Part shown: piece by piece, positions 12,858 to 26,427 of the stretch
Layout of the letters: each line of letters opens with the position of its first letter
Numbering within the stretch: position 1 is the first letter of the stretch
From: Sipunculus nudus
Taxonomy: Eukaryota > Annelida > Sipuncula > Golfingiida > Sipunculidae
DNA: 64,000 nucleotides
Direction: 5' to 3'
Assembly: GCA_026874595.1 (NCBI GenBank)
Contig: CM049320.1
Coordinates: 44,650,714-44,714,713 of the forward strand
Position numbers and translations under genes: made by a program
Notes under the pieces: model-generated
What the model was told of the DNA's origin: nothing
The model's input: only the letters and a program-made list of their open reading frames with translations
The model's database searches: none

Positions 12858-15800
12858 GAGCCACAATAACAGTAGCTCCCCGTCCAAAAAATGAGCGTCC
12901 ACGCTCATCTTGGTTCTACATATGCTATCACTCAGCTAATACAGTGTCATTATTACTCTATTTTTTGTATTTATAATGATGTAAGTATAATTATATGGAT
13001 CTAAAACTAGTTTATAATTGTAAAAGCATATGCTGTTATATTCATGATATGTACAGTAATGGTGTACTATGTCTAGTGAATATTTTTTACCGATATTCCC
13101 ATATAACATGTATAATCATATGATAATCAAAACATGTACAATATTGTTAACCCTGTGTAACGGCTGTTATAATTACAAGTATTGCTATATGACATGACTT
13201 ATCAAATGCCAATTTTTTCATCATATACGACCTCACAAATGAACATAACATCATGAAAAAATTCTATATATATAATCTTTGCATATATTACCTCTGCTAT
13301 GCACTTTATTTTATATAAATTTATATAATTAATGAGCCACCATAACAGTGTTTTACAGCCATATTTCAGGTGAAGTATCTTATCACATTTTTAGCTCGCC
13401 TGAACCAAGTTCAGGAGAGCTTATACCATAACCCCCGGCGTCGTCGGCATCAGCGTCGTCGTCGTCCGTAGACACCTAAGGTTAAAGATTTTTTGTTAAC
13501 TCTTTATAACTCAGCTTATATGTATTGTATAAGTGGTTAGGAAGCCCCCCCCCCCCCCCCTCCCGTGACTTGGGGATCAAAAGGTGAAGGGTCAAGGTCA
13601 CAGGCCCTCGTTGTTTATAAACAAGTAAGGTTAAAGTTATCAAGTAACCTGATGAATGGTGACAATACCCAGCACAGCTATTAAAACTATCCCCATATTT
13701 TAAATTCTGGGTCAGTAGTTAGTATTTAACGAACAACATTTGTACAGACCTTACCCAACTCAGGTTAAACGTTTTACTTAACTCTTTATAACTGGGCAGC
13801 CACTGACCATATTGCTTTCATATTTCATATATTTATTGTATAGGGGGTTTGAAGTAATCCCTATGCTTTAAGGATCAAAAGGTTAAAGGTCAAGGTCACA
13901 GATCCCCGTTGAACATAAACAAGTCAGGTTAAAGTGTTTTTTTTGTAAGGCTCATTTCTCTATTGCTCATAAAGACATTTCAATTAAACTTAATACAATG
14001 ATGAACAGTGACAATAAACAGCACAGCTATTAAAACTTTTCCCATATTTAAATTTTGGACCAGCAATTAGCACTTAACGAACAAAATTGTACATATCCCA
14101 GCTCAGGCTAACTTTATGGGATAACTCTTTATAACTCGGCAACCACTCACCACTCAATATTGTTACATATATCATATATGTGTTATATGGGAGTTAAGAA
14201 TCTCCCATATAATTTGGGGGTTAAAGATCAAGGTCACAGGTCACCTTTATTTATGAAAAAGTCAGGTTAGAGTTTTTTTGTTGACTGATTGCTCCATTGC
14301 TTATAAAGACATTTCTGCTTAACTTATACTTATGTTCTGTTACATTACCCAAAGATTAACTAGGTCCAGTTTTATTAAAGGCAAAATCCACACATATTTC
14401 ATGAGATCAGAGGCCACTGAGCTGCTAAATGCTATCACTGTGATAACTTAGCTGGTAAGTGATGGATTTTTATTAAACTCAATAGACATATTAACCAGAA
14501 TAATATCTCAAACAAAAATATCTCACCAAAATTTGAATCCCGCCAAAATTGATGCATATTTAATGAGGTCACAAGACCTCAAGAATACAGGAAATATGAC
14601 GGGCATATAACGGACCCCTGTGCTGCTCTTTGTTTTCCGAATGCCCCATTCCGGCGATCTCTGTTGTCCTCAGACGACTTGTTCATAGTTTGCATAAATT
14701 GTTTGCCTTTCGATGATGTCTTGTTCAAAACTTATGGGTTTTCTGAATGTTCAACCAAAACCCAAGATGGTCACAAGAGGGCCCTCGACAAAATTCTGAT
14801 AACAATATTTCGCAATAGGAACATCAAAATGGGTTAATAAGACACTCTTTGGAGGTTAGAAAAAATATATCAGCTGAGTGCATGGGTACCCCTATCTTCC
14901 AATATGTCTAGCTCTGAAAGTACGTTCATATTCCTGTCTGTACAGGATTCAAGGTGGGTCACCTCGTGCCTCTCTTCTGGCCTCTCTGACTGGCATGAAT
15001 GCCAAATGCTTTTGCTCTCTGACAGCGATGTAACACTAACATGTGTGCACAGTGTTTTTATTTTTAGCGAACCTTATGCGACGGTGTTGCGTCGTCCGTC
15101 GTCTGTACGTTAACCAATATTACCTAAATATCGGCAGGAGAACATCACCAAATTTTTGCCATAAAAAGGTCATCTAAAAAACTCTATTTGATCTTGTATA
15201 TATTTTTTCTATCTGCATTTACGTAGATTTTATAGGGGAAAAAATTGAAAAAAACTTGAAAAAATCTTCTTCTCCGAAACTATCCATTGTTCAATATTTC
15301 AAAGGAAACAATACTTGACACAATCTCTCAAGTATGTTCGAATTTTTCCAGTTCGATGAATTTTGGCCGAGTTACAGGAAGCTGAACTTAGTCATTTGGC
15401 CAAAAAAGGAAAATTACAGAATCAGATACGGCTGGAGCTATCCTCACCAAATTTTATGCAAATTTTGGTCACATGACTCATATTAGTTTGATGATTTGGT
15501 GGCGCCAACCGCATCAACTTTTTCTGTAAGAATGTCGTCCGTCGTTTGTACCCATAATTTCTCAGGGATAGCAGAAGCTAGCATCCCCAAAATTTATGCA
15601 AAAATCTGTAACATATCAAATGTTGTTGGATTCAGTATTTTGTGGTGCCACCGGCATTAAATAACATTTTAAGGAGAGAAAAAACTTTGAAAATCTTCTT
15701 CTCTGAATTTTTTTTCGGCTAAATATTTCACTATTTCAAAGAAATTATCTCAGAGATAAGCTCTTTGTTCAAATGGTTTGAGTTTCGATGAATTTTGGCG

Positions 15801-18800
15801 GTATAACAGGAATTTGAACTTAGTCATTTGGCCAATTAAGCATACTGACGTTACAATCTTGGAATCGACAAGAGCTAGCATCTCCAAGTCTTGTGCAAAT
15901 GTTGGTCACATGACTCAGATTTGAAATTGCAGTTTGTGTGGCGCCTCCTACATCAACCTGTTTTTTACGGACAAAAACCTCATATTTTTAGCCTCTTTCA
16001 GTTTAAAAATAATTTATTATGAACTGTAAAGCTGAATCATCTAATTGTTCACAAGAATTATCTTAGAGTAGGGTTCTTCCAATTGTATAAGAATAGATTT
16101 GGTTAATTTATTTTTGGTAGAGTCATAGAAAGCTGCATGAAATTTGTCTTGTGGCCATTAGTAAGCCTATTTCAAACTGAGCACTGCAAAAGTCTTCTTC
16201 TGCAAAACCGTTGTTTCAACTTCTGTAACATTGCAAAAACAAAAACAAAAATGATTCCTAGGAGGCCTTTGTTCAAGTTTACTGAAATGTTTGTTGGCAG
16301 AATTATTGGACCTTTAACTATGAAAGGACTACATCTTTTATTATTCTTAACATTTTGATAAAATAATCTTATGGATATGTCAGCTTGAAAAAAAAAAGCA
16401 TTGTAGCCAAAGACTTTCAGGATGTGTAAATAGATTTACCAACAGGCCAAGATTGTGTCTGTATCTATAATTAGCTTGCGGACTGCCAGCTTTATCAGAT
16501 TTGGCTACATGCCAAAGGTCAGTCTGGATCTGTTTATAGCTTTGGCAGACTGCCAACTGTGTCAGATTATGCAACAGGTCAAGAGTTCACTCAGTGCAGC
16601 AAGGTGTAGGTCAAGATTTCACTCAGTGCAGTAGCTGCAGAGAGCAATTCGTGCCGGTTCATTCGGGATTACTGCCTTTCTAACATAAGCCTGATCAGCC
16701 AAGTGCACCTAACTCATGAGAAATTTGATATATTGGCCTGATATTTTCACCTGCCCATGCATCTTTGATGGCTTTCTCGATCACAAGACTGTTGGCGTCA
16801 CCTACAATGACTTTTGCACAGTGTATGTGTCTGCTTATTTCTCAGGAGGGATTTGATAAATCAGCCTGAAATTTTGCATATTTATACATATTGTACCTTT
16901 GTTGTATACAAGACTGGTGAAGCCACCTACAATAATTCTTGCACAGTGTATGTCCCTGCTTATTTCTCAGGAGGTGTTTGATATATCTACCTGAAACAGG
17001 GCATATATATACATCTTGGATGGCTTCGTCGTACAATAATTTTTGTGTTGTGTGAACCCATGCCAGTGTTTTAGCAGTGATGTTTTTGTAATTAGTTCTT
17101 GTACAAAATGTATAATACTTGCATTGTTCATATACAGGTTACACATGTAATTAAAAAGTAATGGTCCAGCATTGAAGCATTAAACCTGGTGTATAAACCA
17201 TTGCACATCGCATTAGGCCTGTAGGCCTTGTTTATTCTATTTTATAAGCCTACTCACATCATGCCATACAGGGTTAATTGTAGAGCACATATGATTCATA
17301 TTTTATGATATGAAAATGTCCTATTTTTTTGTGGCATTCGAGAATTGTAGGGGTGTATATATTACATTAATGTGTAAAATCAGTCAATTTGTAAATTACC
17401 TGAAATTTTCATTCAATTTACAAATTGCCTTATTTACTCAGGCACTTTATAAAATGACTAAAATTTCCAGGCATTTTACAAACTGACTGAAATTCAGTCA
17501 GTGTATCTGACACATTGACTGAAATGTAAAAAGAATGCAAGTACTATTGTTATTAGGTTACAAAGACTTAAGTGACATTTCATTTATTTCCTATACCTTA
17601 CTCCTACAAAACTTACATTTTACATCATATTATTGTAAAATTTTATTATTTATTTGATCAGAAGCGTCCATCTGGCTTAATTCTAGTTCTTGCAGATATA
17701 ATTATGTAATCATATGAGATGTAAATATTATATTATATTATATCAGGGGCACAATTTCCTTTTCCACTTTGGGGAGCGGGTGTGGTTGGGATGACCCCTT
17801 CAATCAATGCGGGAAATTGTCACAAATGTCTTTAAAAGATTTCAACATTTTGTGAGTACATTTGGTGCAAAATAACTGGGATTATTCTCGCTTCTGAAAC
17901 CAACAACATATTTAATATGTTTGACCTAAAAAAAATTGCAGCAAACGTCCCCTTAGACCCCCCAATCCTTGGATCCGCCGCTGGATATTTCAAAATAAAA
18001 CTTTAAGTTCTTGTTTAAATTCTCGAATTCTGTATGAATAATTTAATTTCTGAAAGATGGCACTCTTTTAACATTTGAGGAAACTGTTACACACTTTTGA
18101 AAATAATTGGCATTCTTTTACTTGTCAATATTGGGGGCGGGGGGGGTAAATATAGTATGCCCCCCCCCCCCTTCCCCATAAAATCATACTTCCATATACT
18201 GTCTTATTACAAATTGACTATACTCAACACTTCAACCTATTACAGACTGGCTCCAATCAAAGATGGCAGTGGATGGATATTGAAACTCATTTAAAGTAAC
18301 AAATACAGTTGGTATAATTGTCATTAAACCCTACCCTTTGTAACTCACTAAAACATATCTTAATCATGTATTTGATATTATAAATCTTGTAACTGTGGTT
18401 ATTCTTCAACATTCTACAATGTACATCATTTATTTCATATATTTTGTACATTTTAATGTTTTTGTTTTATTTAAGCAAAGACTTCCAATTGACTTGATTC
18501 TCGTGCTTACATAAGCAAAGATAGAGCCAGCATATGATTTGTAAAATATAGTATGCATATTTCTTTAGGTTATAATAGTCTGCATATTTCAACTTTATGA
18601 TTCTGGTTACCCCTCATCAGTCTGTGTATTTGAGTCTTATTACGTGATCAGTATTCTTCATAAATAACCTAGAAAGAAGAAACAGGCATAAAGTTTACTC
18701 ACAAGTAGCTGGTTATACAAAATAACAATGTCTGTGTCACAAAAATGAGATATATGAAGCAACAGACTATTCCATATCGATTCAGTCAATGTGTCGAATA

Positions 18801-20921
18801 AACTGACTGATTTTTCAGTCAGTTTGTAAAATGCCTGAACATTTCAGTCATTTAATAAGGTTCTTGAGTGAATCAGGCAATTTGTAAATTGACTGAAAAT
18901 TTCAGGGAATTTACAAGTTGACTGATTTTACACACTGACTGTAACATATATATACCCGGCAGCCCCGGGCTTAAACACCACATCAGGGTCTGTCTTGACT
19001 TCCTGAAATATCCAGTAAAATTATCCCTGTAAGGCCAAACAAAATAAAAGGTATGGTTCTCAGTCACCGCCTGCGTCAATTTTAACCCCTCGCAACAAAA
19101 AAATTTAATATGTTTTTTCCATCTTGAATCAGTGAAATAAATTAATTTAATTTTGATAAGATTTCTTTGTTATGTAGTGCTTTTACCTTTTATGCTTTTT
19201 GTTGATCACATGACAATGTTATCGAAACAAACAATAAAGGTAAAAATAAAATATCGCCCGCCCGGCACTGTTTTCTAAAAAAAAAGTGCCTGAGAACCAA
19301 ACCCATTTTTTTAGCCTCAGCACAAGGTTTTGCTTTGAATAAAGACCCGCCACTGCAATGACCATATAACTGTTATATTTCTAAAATCAGAGCCAAATGT
19401 ATGTAAAGAGGATGTCAAATTGATATGTTTGACAGAAGAGCGTGTTCGCGTTGTGCATGATGAGCGATGGCACCCTCATCTCTGGTGGTGGAAACACAGT
19501 GAAGCACTGGGACTCCATCAACTACTACCAGCCTGTCAGAGAACATAAAGTAAGCTACTCAGTCAAGCTGGCCAATTCCAAGATTTTTTTATTGTTATGA
19601 CGTTTTTAATTAATCTTCTGTAAAACTTGCCGTTATTTGGCTTGCCGTGACTTGGATCTTCGAGGTAAAAAAAGCCGAAATTAAAATTATTTGTGAACGC
19701 TATAATTTTTATCCACTCGGTATATTTTCATGATTTTCGACAAGTGAAATGATTCTATCAAAAGGTTGGAAGTGTTGATAAATGTGTGACCTTGGCCTTT
19801 ATCGTCAAGGCCAAATTAGCAGGAATAGCATTAATTTATTTGTGAATACTGTAACTTTAGAAGTAAGAGAAGGGAGGCCTATAGGGAGCGGAGATATAAT
19901 GTCTGTTTTTGCATTGCAAAAACAACTTCATTTTAGTTTACATTTACGTTGTTTTATTGCAAATGTGTGAAAATTATTTGAAATCATGTTTCATCAACTA
20001 TTTTATGTCCGTCAGTTGTTGTGAATACAGTGTTTCATGTAGTTCACTAGTCCTGCTGGATGGTCCTGTTGATTCTGGATCATGTTAGAACATCAGTTTG
20101 TGTGTGTGTGTGAGTGTTGCTCTCTCTATATATTTTATACATTGTTTAGATACCGGAGCATACTGGGTATATCCACGCGTTAGGACCCGCCAATAAGGAC
20201 AGGTCAGAGGGCCCGCTTTATATTGGTACAACAAAGAACATAATACTGGAGGGGTCTTATCAAGAGAAATGTACATACATCGTGCAGGTGAGTTTTACAT
20301 ACAACAAAACCAGGGTGCACATATACATCGTGCAGGATAGTTTGATATTATAAAATATTACGTATACCTTAGACGCTATAGGGCAACCCGGGACAGCAGG
20401 CACGTTAATATAGCATTATCGGTCGATATCCAGTACTCGCGCATTTTGTCAGGTTATTCTGTCATTTTTTTAAGTAAGAACACAAGTTTACTATTGTTTC
20501 ACTCTTCTGAAAGTTCAAAGCTCATTTGATTTACCCGCCACTGACGAAAAGTAAATTTGACCGTCAATCCTATCACCCATACTGCATCGAATTAGAAGTG
20601 AAACATTATCATTTTAATTAAGAAGGCTGAGCATTTAACCAGGTTTTGCAACATTTTTTATCCTTGTTTATTGTCATTATATTATTGCCCGTGGCTTCCC
20701 AGGGGGAGGTTGATATTTGTTTGGTCATGTCTGACTTGCTATCTGCCCTTCTGTCCGTGACCAGAATTCCTTTACTTGTTGATGTAGTAGTTTCCCTAAG
20801 TAATATACGGTGACTCAGAATTTTATTTTTATCTCGTTCCTATGGGATATTTTTTCGTTTACACGCGATAATTATCTCGTCTCCACTCGATTGTATCTCG
20901 TTCCTACGCGAGAGTATCTCG

Positions 20922-20983
<62 letters not shown>

Positions 20984-23900
20984 CAACTTGACTATTTTTA
21001 CGTGTACAGGAAAAATTCATTGAGTTTGTTTAGGGTTTCTGCTTTTAAGATTGGGGTAAGGGTTATGTAAACCCTTCTGCACTAAACATATTAACACTTT
21101 TTTCTATTTTATCTTCCCGGAAAATCTTACTTTTTTCGGGTTAGGTTTAAGGAGTAGGGTTTAATCATCCCAGTTATACCGTACAGGGATAACATCATGT
21201 CATTTTGTGTTATGTCTCAAGTGGAAAGCTTACAACAGAAGGTGTCCGGGGGGGGGGGGGGGACATGTCCCCCAACTAGTAAGAGGCCACCAAGTACCTT
21301 TTGTCCCCTCACTCTTTTGGGGAATAGAACCATATTATGAGAAAGTTGCTCAATTTTCCACCTCAAATCTTTCCACAATAATATTTCAATATATGCATTT
21401 CATATTATGAAAATTTAGTACGGCACATGTTATATCCGTATTCCTGTACGCTCACCCATAAAGCCCGCTCCATACGCTTGCAAATAAATCGAGCATAATC
21501 TTAATCCCGAGTAGGGAAACATGCCTTAAGGATTTAAGATGTAGGTCTTACTATATTGTCTACCTATATATCTCGTGCGAACGCGATACTGTCGCGTATA
21601 AACGAGATGATCATGTGGGAACGAGATACTATCGCGTGGGAACGAGATAATTATCGCATGGGAACGAGATAAAAATATAATTTTCTGTGTGCCCTATACG
21701 AGCCACCATAGGTAATAGCTTCTGGGATAGTTTTTTTTTTACCGCGCATTCTTTGGTAGCCTTCTTTCTTCGTGCCAAAATAAGATCTGGGCCTTTATGC
21801 CTTGATACGAAGATATTTACCATTTAGCTTCCATATCTTGATAAACATTTCTTGGAGCAAGGGAAATGACAAAAGATAAACTAAGTTTAATCATTTCAAG
21901 ATGACGTCTAAAGATAATTTTGCATCCAAACTGATTCTGTCCGACGTCTGTTAACACTTTATCTCAACAACGGCTGCATTCTCATGAAACTGGACACATC
22001 CTCATGAAACTTTGAATAAATCTTCGTTGGTCCTAGATGTTAGTTCCAGATGTCTTGCTGAAAGAAAGTGTCATATAATACAATCTAATCTTTTTCTACT
22101 TAAACATTTTTGGTGGTTTCTTGTTTTTTAAGAAAGAACGCTTCAAATTACCTTAACGCATAGATACTGCCTTGTAGTCAGTCGTTTTCTAGGGAATCCT
22201 TTCCCTGCGTAAATGCATTCTGTAAGACCACACAAAAAGGTTAAAGTTCTACCGACTCTTGCAACAAAAACTCGCAGCCAGCGAGCCAATTTTTTTGCTA
22301 GCCGTAATCAGAGTTTCGGCAAGTATGTTGGTCAATTGTGTATGTCTATGTGTCTGGAAACGATGTTTGTTGCTTGCCGGAAATCTTCGATATTTGGAAA
22401 ATGGCCACCAGAGGGCGTTTCACATGAAATACTTCAACAAATCATATATCTGCTATATCTGTAAAATTACTAACTACATCACAATTGTTCTCGCAGTATC
22501 TTGAACTAGGATCTATAGCCCTATCTATATGGTCATGCGGTTTTATCTGTCTTTACCATGGCTGACTTATTAAGGGTAAAAGTTGTAAAAAGTTGGAAAA
22601 CTTTTTTTCATTTTTGGAAAATGGCCACCAGGGCGTTGCTACTGAAACACATCGACATACCATTTTTCTGCTTTATCTCTAAACTTTCTAACCATATCAC
22701 AATTTTAATCGCAGCATCTAAAACTAGGATCCATGGCCTTTATTTTATAGACACGCGGCTTTGTCCTACCTATACCATGGCTACCTATTTCAGGGCAAAA
22801 ATTGTGCATACTGGCAGACTCTGATGTCTTTAATCAAATACATCAATGAAATGTACCCCGAAAGGTAGTGATTGTACTGACAGTCTGCCTGGGCAACATA
22901 TTCCGAAACATATCTCAAACAAATACAAGCTTTTTATCATATCATTCGACATTCCATGGCCTTTGGCCCTCCGTTTAAACTTCCCAGTTTTTCAGTTACC
23001 ATGGTTATATTTTTTGTAATTGTTTTATTTCCTCGAGAAATATGAGTTATCCGTTTGATGCTCATGTTTCTGTTCTGTCTGCCTGTCTTTCAATTTCAAT
23101 ATCCGGCAAGGGTGTGACCTATGGTCTCTAGTTTCTTTGTTTTCTTTACCAGTCAGGACACAATAGGTGTCATTTGGTTCTAGAAATGGTGAATATGCTC
23201 AACATAATTCAATTTGCAAAACATATTGTAAGGCCTAACAAGAAACTGAACAGTCTAGCGCATATATGTATAATATACAGACAGTCGATCCTGCTTAAGT
23301 GTATATCGCATAATTGTATATCCCGTTTAATTGAATAAAATAATGAAAACCAAAACCTTTTCCTATGTCTTCTTAATAAAATTCTCCGTTTATATGAATA
23401 TCTGATGATTATATATCGGGTAACTGTGTAGTAAAATCTGTCCATCATGCATGACAATCCCGGATATTCATGTGCGACAACGGTCTCACGGACTACTTGT
23501 AAATATTCTTTCATAGAATATGTTAAGTTATTGCATATGTATATTTTATTCTGATTTTATTCTGATGTATTAACAATTCGTCATTAAGGGATTATATTTG
23601 TCTTAATGTACAATTTTCATAACAATGTAGTATTCAGTAGTTTCATAGGAATATGCATGTCCACCGTAGTGCTATGAATTATGTAATATTATGTTCGAGA
23701 ACTCGGTATGTACTTGATCCGTGAATGTTTTAAGCTATTTGAATTTACTCTTTGTGTAAGCTTCCGGTGCAATGTATGTATTTTGTATGAAGCTGTACAC
23801 TAATTTCTGCCTCTATTGTGACTCTATTCACACATCGTGCGGGTTAGATCTTGATTGTATAATATGTAAAGCGAAGCCGCCACGGTTAATTACCCCTCTG

Positions 23901-25684
23901 TCTGTTCAAGTGTCAGCGGCCAAAGAAACCCTAATTTAGGTGCCGCGCACTCACGTAATCACTGTAGTAATTTCACTTTGTGCATACGCTCTTATTTCTA
24001 TTGTCAAATTGCGCTTAGGCCTGACACGGCCCCACATTGATTAATGTTACACATGAACATTTCTTTTAATCTATATTATAATGAGCTTCCGTACAAGATC
24101 CTGATTGGACAACTCCTTGTATTTGATAGATGTATGTATGTACAGTGGGGAGGATGCCAGAGGGAGACTGGGACTTGAACTGAGCGCAAGCGAGTTCAAC
24201 CCAGCTCGAGATATATTAAATAAACCACGTATTGCTGTAACCCGCTGTTGAGTATTTCCTTGGGAACCTACATACTGACCGCTCGGTGCGCTAATTAGCC
24301 TGTCATATTGCTCGCCGACTGCTTTGAAAGGTTACCTCATGGACCACTGACCACTTTTTCTTCTAATTAGCCTTTGATATGACTCGGGCCACGGGCTGAA
24401 ATGGTTTCCCTCCTTGATTATATGCTTAATTAAAATTGTGTTTGATGCGTTAATTATACACGTGCTCCCCGGACAAACGGTCACCGGATAGGTTACATTA
24501 TAAACACGGGATACGCCATAATCACTGTCTTTTATTCATGAGCTTTACCTATATCGGTGTATATGTTTTATAATTCATAAAAAATCAACAGTTTCGATTC
24601 TTTTTTTTAATAGTTAATTCGAAGTATGAATCTGTATTTTGCTGGCTTTATGTGGCCTCTCGACTTATTGACCTTTAACATATCCACGTGATTGGTATGC
24701 AGCCAGCCATGCACACTGCATAGGATCGTACTCACGAAGGATGACGTTTTCCAGAAGACCACACACGAACAGGTTACCGTGCAGAAAGTAATTTAAAGTT
24801 AAAAAAGGAATCTTGCTAAACTTCCTGACCTTTGACACATTCACGTGATTGTTAAGCTGTCAGCCATTTTGCAGCATCGCTTTTTATAGAAAACATACAC
24901 GAACAGGTGAATGCACAGTAATTCTCTATTTCTTAGTTGAAACAAATAAAATGTTTCATGATAACTCTAAATCCTAGAGGAATCGTAATAAACATTTGAC
25001 AGCATTTGTTATATTCACGTCGTCGGTAAGCTGTCGGCCATTGGCAGTGGGATCTTTTTTTTCAATAATAAATGCGAACAGGTGAAAATACAGTATTTTT
25101 TCCGTAGAAGGTGTAGACATTATAAATAAATAAAATATATAAACTAATCATGAAACATCATTAACGGAAATAATTTTAAAACAGTTAATACGAGAAACAC
25201 GCGCAAGTAAAAGTAAAGCCATCCGATACCAATTCATTGGTGCCTGGACAGCTGAGCGGTAAAACGCTTGGCTTTCTCCGCTGGCGACCCGGGTTCGATC
25301 CCCGGTGTGGCTATGAGAGTGGGTTGTAGTTGCCCGTCCAAGGTCGGTGGTTTTCTCCGGGTCCTCCGGTTTCCTCCACCCTTACCGACTACCGAGCGCC
25401 AACATCCGAGCCATGGAGAGTGCCTCGTATTAGTTATAATAACTAGTTGTACAATCCATGTAAAATAAAGCTTATATTATATTCTATTAAAGTGACGGCT
25501 ATAACCTTGAAGATTAACACCCTGTTTATTTGAATAGCCCGCTTAAACAAATATAATCGGTTGACAAATACGATAATCAATTAAATGGGACCTATATCGG
25601 TGTATATGTTTTATAATTCATAAAAAATCATAATTTCGATTCTTTTTTTTATATAGTTAATTCGAAGTATGAATCTGTATTTTG

Positions 25685-25732
<48 letters not shown>

Positions 25733-25751
25733 TGCTGTATATATATATATG

Positions 25752-25801
<50 letters not shown>

Positions 25802-26376
25802 TTCTAAACACTGTAAGGAGACTGGGTGTGAAATTTCCACTCTTGAGTGATGGTTTTTGTATTCGTTTCTTTGTGTTTTTATCATTACAGTGCAAATTAT
25901 CCGCTGGTAACTAACTTAATGTTCTTGTGATTGTTGTAGTTTTATTATTCCGGGGTAAACACTCAAAATGTAATAAGGCGGGGTAACCTGAATTCAGGTT
26001 AAGGCTAATCCGGGGGATAATATAAACCGATTTAGATTACCAGGTGAGGATAATCTGAGGAGGGGGTAGCTTGACTTCGTATCAAAGTCATTTGGTATTA
26101 TAATGATATATGTCAGAGTAACTTATGATTAGCACAATATTTTATAATGTATGATGTTGAGTAATGTGTGGATAGTGAATGCTTTGTTGATGTTGCACAG
26201 GGGCACAGCGAGGAGCTGTGGGGGCTGGCCGTCCATCCCGAGGACTCGTCCTTCGTCACGGCCGGCTATGACCAGCAGGTCTGTAAGTGGTCCAGCGTCA
26301 AACACAAGCTGATCTGGAGGGTCACTGTGGAGGTGAGCACTTCTATAAACACCACCAATTTTTAGAATTAGGTATA

Positions 26377-26427
<51 letters not shown>

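Noticed and set aside
23278-23330. pogo/Tigger-like end word cagtcgatcctgcttaa
   Set aside because: No inverted partner or TA target duplication was found nearby; one short match is not enough.
23560-24295. Possible solo LTR ending near gggaacctaca with an aataaa-like signal upstream
   Set aside because: No matching start, target duplication or second copy could be identified.
25239-25315. Functional tRNA gene
   Set aside because: The A and B boxes are good, but the sequence continues into a SINE body and the acceptor-stem pairing is not convincing.
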